Origin: Brienomyrus brachyistius | Lineage: Eukaryota; Chordata; Actinopteri; Osteoglossiformes; Mormyridae | Direction: 5' to 3' | NCBI RefSeq assembly: GCF_023856365.1 | Contig: NC_064539.1 | Coordinates: 13,405,519-13,469,518 of the forward strand | Length of the DNA: 64,000 nucleotides | Shown here: positions 60,476 through 64,000 of the stretch, piece after piece | How the letters are laid out: each line of letters starts with the position of its first letter | How positions within the stretch are numbered: the first letter of the stretch is position 1 | The notes under the pieces: generated by a model | Databases searched by the model: none | Seen by the model: the letters and a program-made list of their open reading frames with translations, nothing else | What the model was told of the DNA's origin: nothing | Translations under genes and position numbers: made by a program

Positions 60476-62648
60476 GTCTTGATCATTTCACGCTAATGTT
60501 GTGCACCACAGCAATCTTCTTTCAGCTTCTTTACTATATTTAACATAGACATTCTGTCATCATCATAGACTCACCATAACTTTAAATGGATGATTTCCCA
60601 CTGCTCATTATCATTCACACAAAAAACGTTTCCTTTGAAGTGCAAAATCAGAGGTAACTGGCATGCCTAAATGTCAACAGGCTGAAGAGTGGTGTGGTAC
60701 CTTATTTCCTAATTACAGACTGAAATTATTCATTCACAGGGAGCACAGTTAGAGGACAAGAAATGGAAGAAATTTAAAAGAGAATGACCAACACAAGTTT
60801 GTGCATCCTTGTTTAGCTCCAAAGCAAGTGGACTCTCCATTAAGATTTGAAAGCCATTATGTTTGGTGTGTCCCACTCTGTGCTTGGTCCCTCATGCAGA
60901 TGTATTTTAAATACACACAGAAATACTCTGCCAAAAGGACCCTAGTGAATAACTGTGTCATTTACTTTTGCAAAATCCTTTCTTCTATGTGCTGTGAACT
61001 GCTGAAACGGAAATGTAATTTGTGTTTTGAGGATAATTTTTTTGACTTTGCAACTATGAGACTTTGTCAGGGTCAGCACCAAAACGCCAGTGGAATCTAC
61101 CATCTTCCAACTCCATGGGATCAGCCACTGCATAAAACTATTCCTAAAATATCAGGCTATTGTGTCAAGTTGGTCTGAACCTAAGCCAGACAAATGCAAA
61201 ATTCGGTGGGAGAGCAATTTGTGGAACTACCTGTGCAGGGATGGTGTTTCCACTTTAAAGTACAGGTACAGAATAATTCAATTTAGTTTTTTACATCAGT
61301 TTCCAGTCATCCCATGTAGACTTCAACTCTTGCATCTAATCCCCCTACTTCAGACTTCAGAGGTGGTGCAACTGAAGCTTTGTTTTCCTTTATAATCCAC
61401 TTGCTCATGCTTTAAAGTGCGCAGCTTTTGACCAGGTGCATTTAACACCACATCTAAGATTCATGAAATTTCCTTCTCATCAGATCCAGAGAACTGCCTC
61501 CTGACCAAATATAATCCATCCATCCATTCATATTCTGAAACCACTAGTCCTATTTAAGGTTGCAGAGGGTCCGGAGCCTATCCCGGAGGCTATGGGCATA
61601 AGGCTGGGACGCTGTATCCTGCAGTACACATAACAGTGAATTGAATGAATATTCAGCAAACATTCCCTTTTGAAAGCGGAAAAATAGTGCAGAAGGTTAT
61701 GCATAACTATACCCTACAGCAAAAAAATTACTCTTTTACTTCATATTTAACAAGATTAAAGGCTAGAACGGTATTGACTCATATTGTTCATATTACATTC
61801 CTTACATATGTAGCTACAAAAGACCTTATCCATGTTACACTTTGGTGGGACTGGGTGGCTGAATAAGTTGTGGCGCCCCCTATCTGCCTGGAATCCCTCT
61901 TCATTCTCTAACATCTTTCCTGTACCCTGCACTCCTATACTGCTTGGACCCGCTTGGCTTCTGCTGTGGCCCTCTAGTGGTGGAAAGAGCTAGTCAGTCA
62001 TCAGGCTGGCTGTTTGCTCAAGCTTCCACAGTCCTTTGAGGAATCTTGGTGTTCCCAATATATTGGGCAGAGACTCTTTGTCTGTCACCTGAGATTTACT
62101 CTAGATCAGTGAATTTGATTTCATATTACTTCCTGTGCTTGAAACAAATCTGTAATATTTCAATTTCTACTTCTCCCATAGTACTAGTTATTTGCCTTTT
62201 CCAGCTGTCTGAATGGTTCCAGAAGATGCCTCTTAAATTAACAACAATGAATCATAAATGCTGACATAACCTCTGCCTTCAAAAACAAGACAGCAGGCAA
62301 GAGATTATTGGACCAAAAGAACAAATTTCTCACATGACTGACGATGCTTTTCTGGCCATGACAACATGGCTTTGCAGTGCATGATCCACAATGCAGCTTC
62401 CCTAAAACATGTTATAAACACCTTTAGCAAGTGTTATCTAGGCATCTCAAAAGGGGAAAACATCTGCCTCATTTTGATTTAAAGCCTGGAAGCAAGCAGG
62501 GAAACCTGCTGTTAAACCGAGGAAAATGAAGGTGCAGATTGCTATTATTTCAAAAATGGGTGTGAACCCTAATCTATGCTAGTACCCAACGCTGCACCAA
62601 TGCCTTGAAAACCACCCCAGCAGCTGCGTGACAGCCTCTCTGTCACAG
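60476..62648. other. intergenic region between cds1 and tmem175
   Basis: The gap between two convergent genes holds the SINE fragment at 61514-61640 and otherwise unremarkable AT-rich sequence. Frames at 60801-61178 and 61090-61395 have no recognisable domain. The tmem175 3' UTR must run leftward from 62648, but I see no clear poly(A) signal. Confidence 0.55.
61514..61640 (-). repeat. SINE fragment
   Basis: (ATCC)n, TTCTGAAACCACTAGTCCTA and GGTCCGGAGCCTATCCCGGA match the 3' part of the same SINE family on the - strand. Confidence 0.65.
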
Positions 62649-64000
62649 CTAAGTCACCACATCGTTAAAATCCAGGCGTGAGTCCTGCTCACCCTGGAGG
62701 TCAAGCATGGTGGGTCGGTGTGGGCAGAAGAGCCAATGGAGAACAGCCAACGCCACCCGGACCAGGAGGCGGAGCAGCAGGAAAGCGACGGGCACCACGA
62801 TCTGCGTCAGGTGAAAGACCGGGGCGCTGAATTCGCTTAGCACGCAGGTGATGAAGAAGGTGCCCAGGGCCACCGCAGGGTAGAGGGAAAGCTTGGCCAA
62901 CATGAAGGCGTGGTCCTGGCCTCCATAGTGCACACAGGGATGCAGTGTCTCATGCTGGCTGAAGAGCGCCACCACCCAGATAGCCAGCTGGAAGATCCCA
63001 GCAAAGAATATAATGACGCAGCTTATCTGGATGGCCTCCAGCTCATTGCGGGAGTTTTGAGTGAACTCATGAGTCAGCTGGTAGGCTAGTGGCAAGCCCC
63101 CCACGAAGGCCAGTGAGAAGGTGTTGAGTATGCCCATCAGCCGGGTGCTTTTGGTCACGTGCATGAAGAGTGAGTGGTGGACGAACCACAGCAGGCCCAC
63201 TGTAGCGAATGAACCGAAGTAAGCCAAAAACTCAGGGCCGAATTCTTGCAGGGCCACCACCAGGCTGCTGTTGAACTTGTGCTGCACCTCCACAGGGTCT
63301 GGGACGTTGTCCTCACTGCCCGCCGCGAGCCAACAAAGGAAGGATACAAACCATCAAAATATTGGCCCCAGTAGACTGCAGCACATTATGTAGGTTCACC
63401 TTGCCACTAAATATGCATAAGGGCAATTCCATGCAAAGGTTCATTTGATGTCACATACTAAAATAATGCTGTATATTTCTAACATGCATATTAATACATG
63501 AATTTTGAGGATTTAACTGTATTCAATCCAAGAACTTAAATGAAAAGAAATGTAAAAGATGAAAAGATATGTAAACTGACTCATTGATACTAAGCTTGTC
63601 CACGTTCTGAGGTAATTTTTTTTGCCAATATGAGTCTAAATGTCACATCTATTATGCTGGAATTGTCCATAAGTCTTCTCATTTAACCAAACAAAGTACC
63701 CCTTCAGTGTCACATGATATTGAGATAGAAACCCAACTGAGAAACCATATCTGTGTCTGCGAATCAGTTTCAAAACCACCACGCTGGGAAGCTTTTAGTT
63801 CTGGAAATTCCCCACACTGGGAGGTAGTGGTTACATCCCTCCAAAGGACTTTACACTACATACACTACACTACAGCACAATATGCTCTACGTGCACCAAG
63901 ACCAGCAATGCAGAATAAGGTAATAGGCAACAAAAATTACCATATGTCTAAAATGAGGAGCGTGGCTACAATGGCGTATACCCCATCGCTGAAGGCTTCT
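62649..64000 (-). CDS. tmem175: tmem175, last two coding exons (partial)
   Basis: TMEM175 is a lysosomal and endosomal K+/H+ channel built of two six-helix repeats. Two exons are visible: 63941-64000 (running off the window) and 62649-63315, joined with matched phase (codon TG|T) across the 625-bp intron. The first encodes EAFSDGVYAIVATLLILDI, which holds the FSD motif at the start of the second repeat's pore helix. The second reads CEDNVPDPVEVQHKFNSSLV, then membrane segments FLAYFGSFATVGLLWFVHHS, LNTFSLAFVGGLPLAYQLT, ISCVIIFFAGIFQLAIWVVA, KLSLYPAVALGTFFITCVL and IVVPVAFLLLRLLVRVALAV, ending DFNDVVT at the TAG 62649-62651. About 241 residues, the C-terminal half of the roughly 500-residue family, are present. 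It is convergent with cds1. Confidence 0.95.

Noticed and set aside
60801..61178. 125-codon + strand frame between cds1 and tmem175
   Set aside because: No domain, no homologue I recognise, no splice or promoter context; composition matches the non-coding surroundings.
63155..63349. Overlapping 64-codon - strand frame
   Set aside because: It is an out-of-frame shadow of the tmem175 exon 62649-63315.

Overview
This window is vertebrate, almost certainly ray-finned fish, nuclear DNA. It has spliced genes with GT-AG introns, AT-rich introns, long (TG)n, (AT)n and (ATCC)n microsatellites, and many interspersed repeats of types common in teleosts: Tc1/mariner, Tigger/pogo and hAT relics, tRNA-derived SINEs with (GGAT)n tails, and non-LTR retrotransposon fragments. 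There are no operons, CRISPR arrays or prokaryotic features.

Three protein-coding genes are supported. (1) The 3' two thirds of wdfy3 (Alfy) lies on the + strand. I could place 45 coding exons, from 529 to the stop at 36682. They join without a frame break into 2285 residues that carry the armadillo-like C-terminal part, PH-BEACH, WD40 repeats, a LIR motif and a C-terminal FYVE finger. The 5' third of the gene lies outside the window. (2) cds1 (phosphatidate cytidylyltransferase 1) is complete on the + strand, with 13 coding exons from 43072 to 57572 encoding 456 residues. (3) The last two exons of tmem175, an endolysosomal cation channel gene, lie on the - strand (62649 to 64000) and run off the right edge.

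Layout: 1-528 is wdfy3 intron; 529-36682 is wdfy3 coding exons and introns; 36683 to about 38940 is the wdfy3 3' UTR; about 38940-42700 is an intergenic stretch with a decayed non-LTR retrotransposon and an imperfect duplication; about 42880-43137 is the CpG-enriched cds1 promoter and first exon; 43138-50703 is a 7.6 kb first intron holding a second broken LINE cut by a Tc1-type MITE; 50704-57572 is the rest of cds1; 57573 to about 59040 is the cds1 3' UTR; 59040-62648 is a repeat-rich gap; the end of tmem175 follows, tail to tail with cds1.

The genes are not an operon. wdfy3 is a PI3P-binding selective-autophagy scaffold, cds1 makes CDP-diacylglycerol in the ER for phosphoinositide synthesis, and tmem175 is a lysosomal channel. 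All touch endomembrane biology, but I see no sequence evidence that they are co-regulated. I found no convincing new biological system. The most useful second-look items are a candidate 66-bp in-frame cassette exon and a GC-AG intron in wdfy3, several mobile elements with clear target-site duplications (a compact MITE, a solo LTR-like element, a SINE nested in a Tigger-like element), and a family of palindromic repeats.
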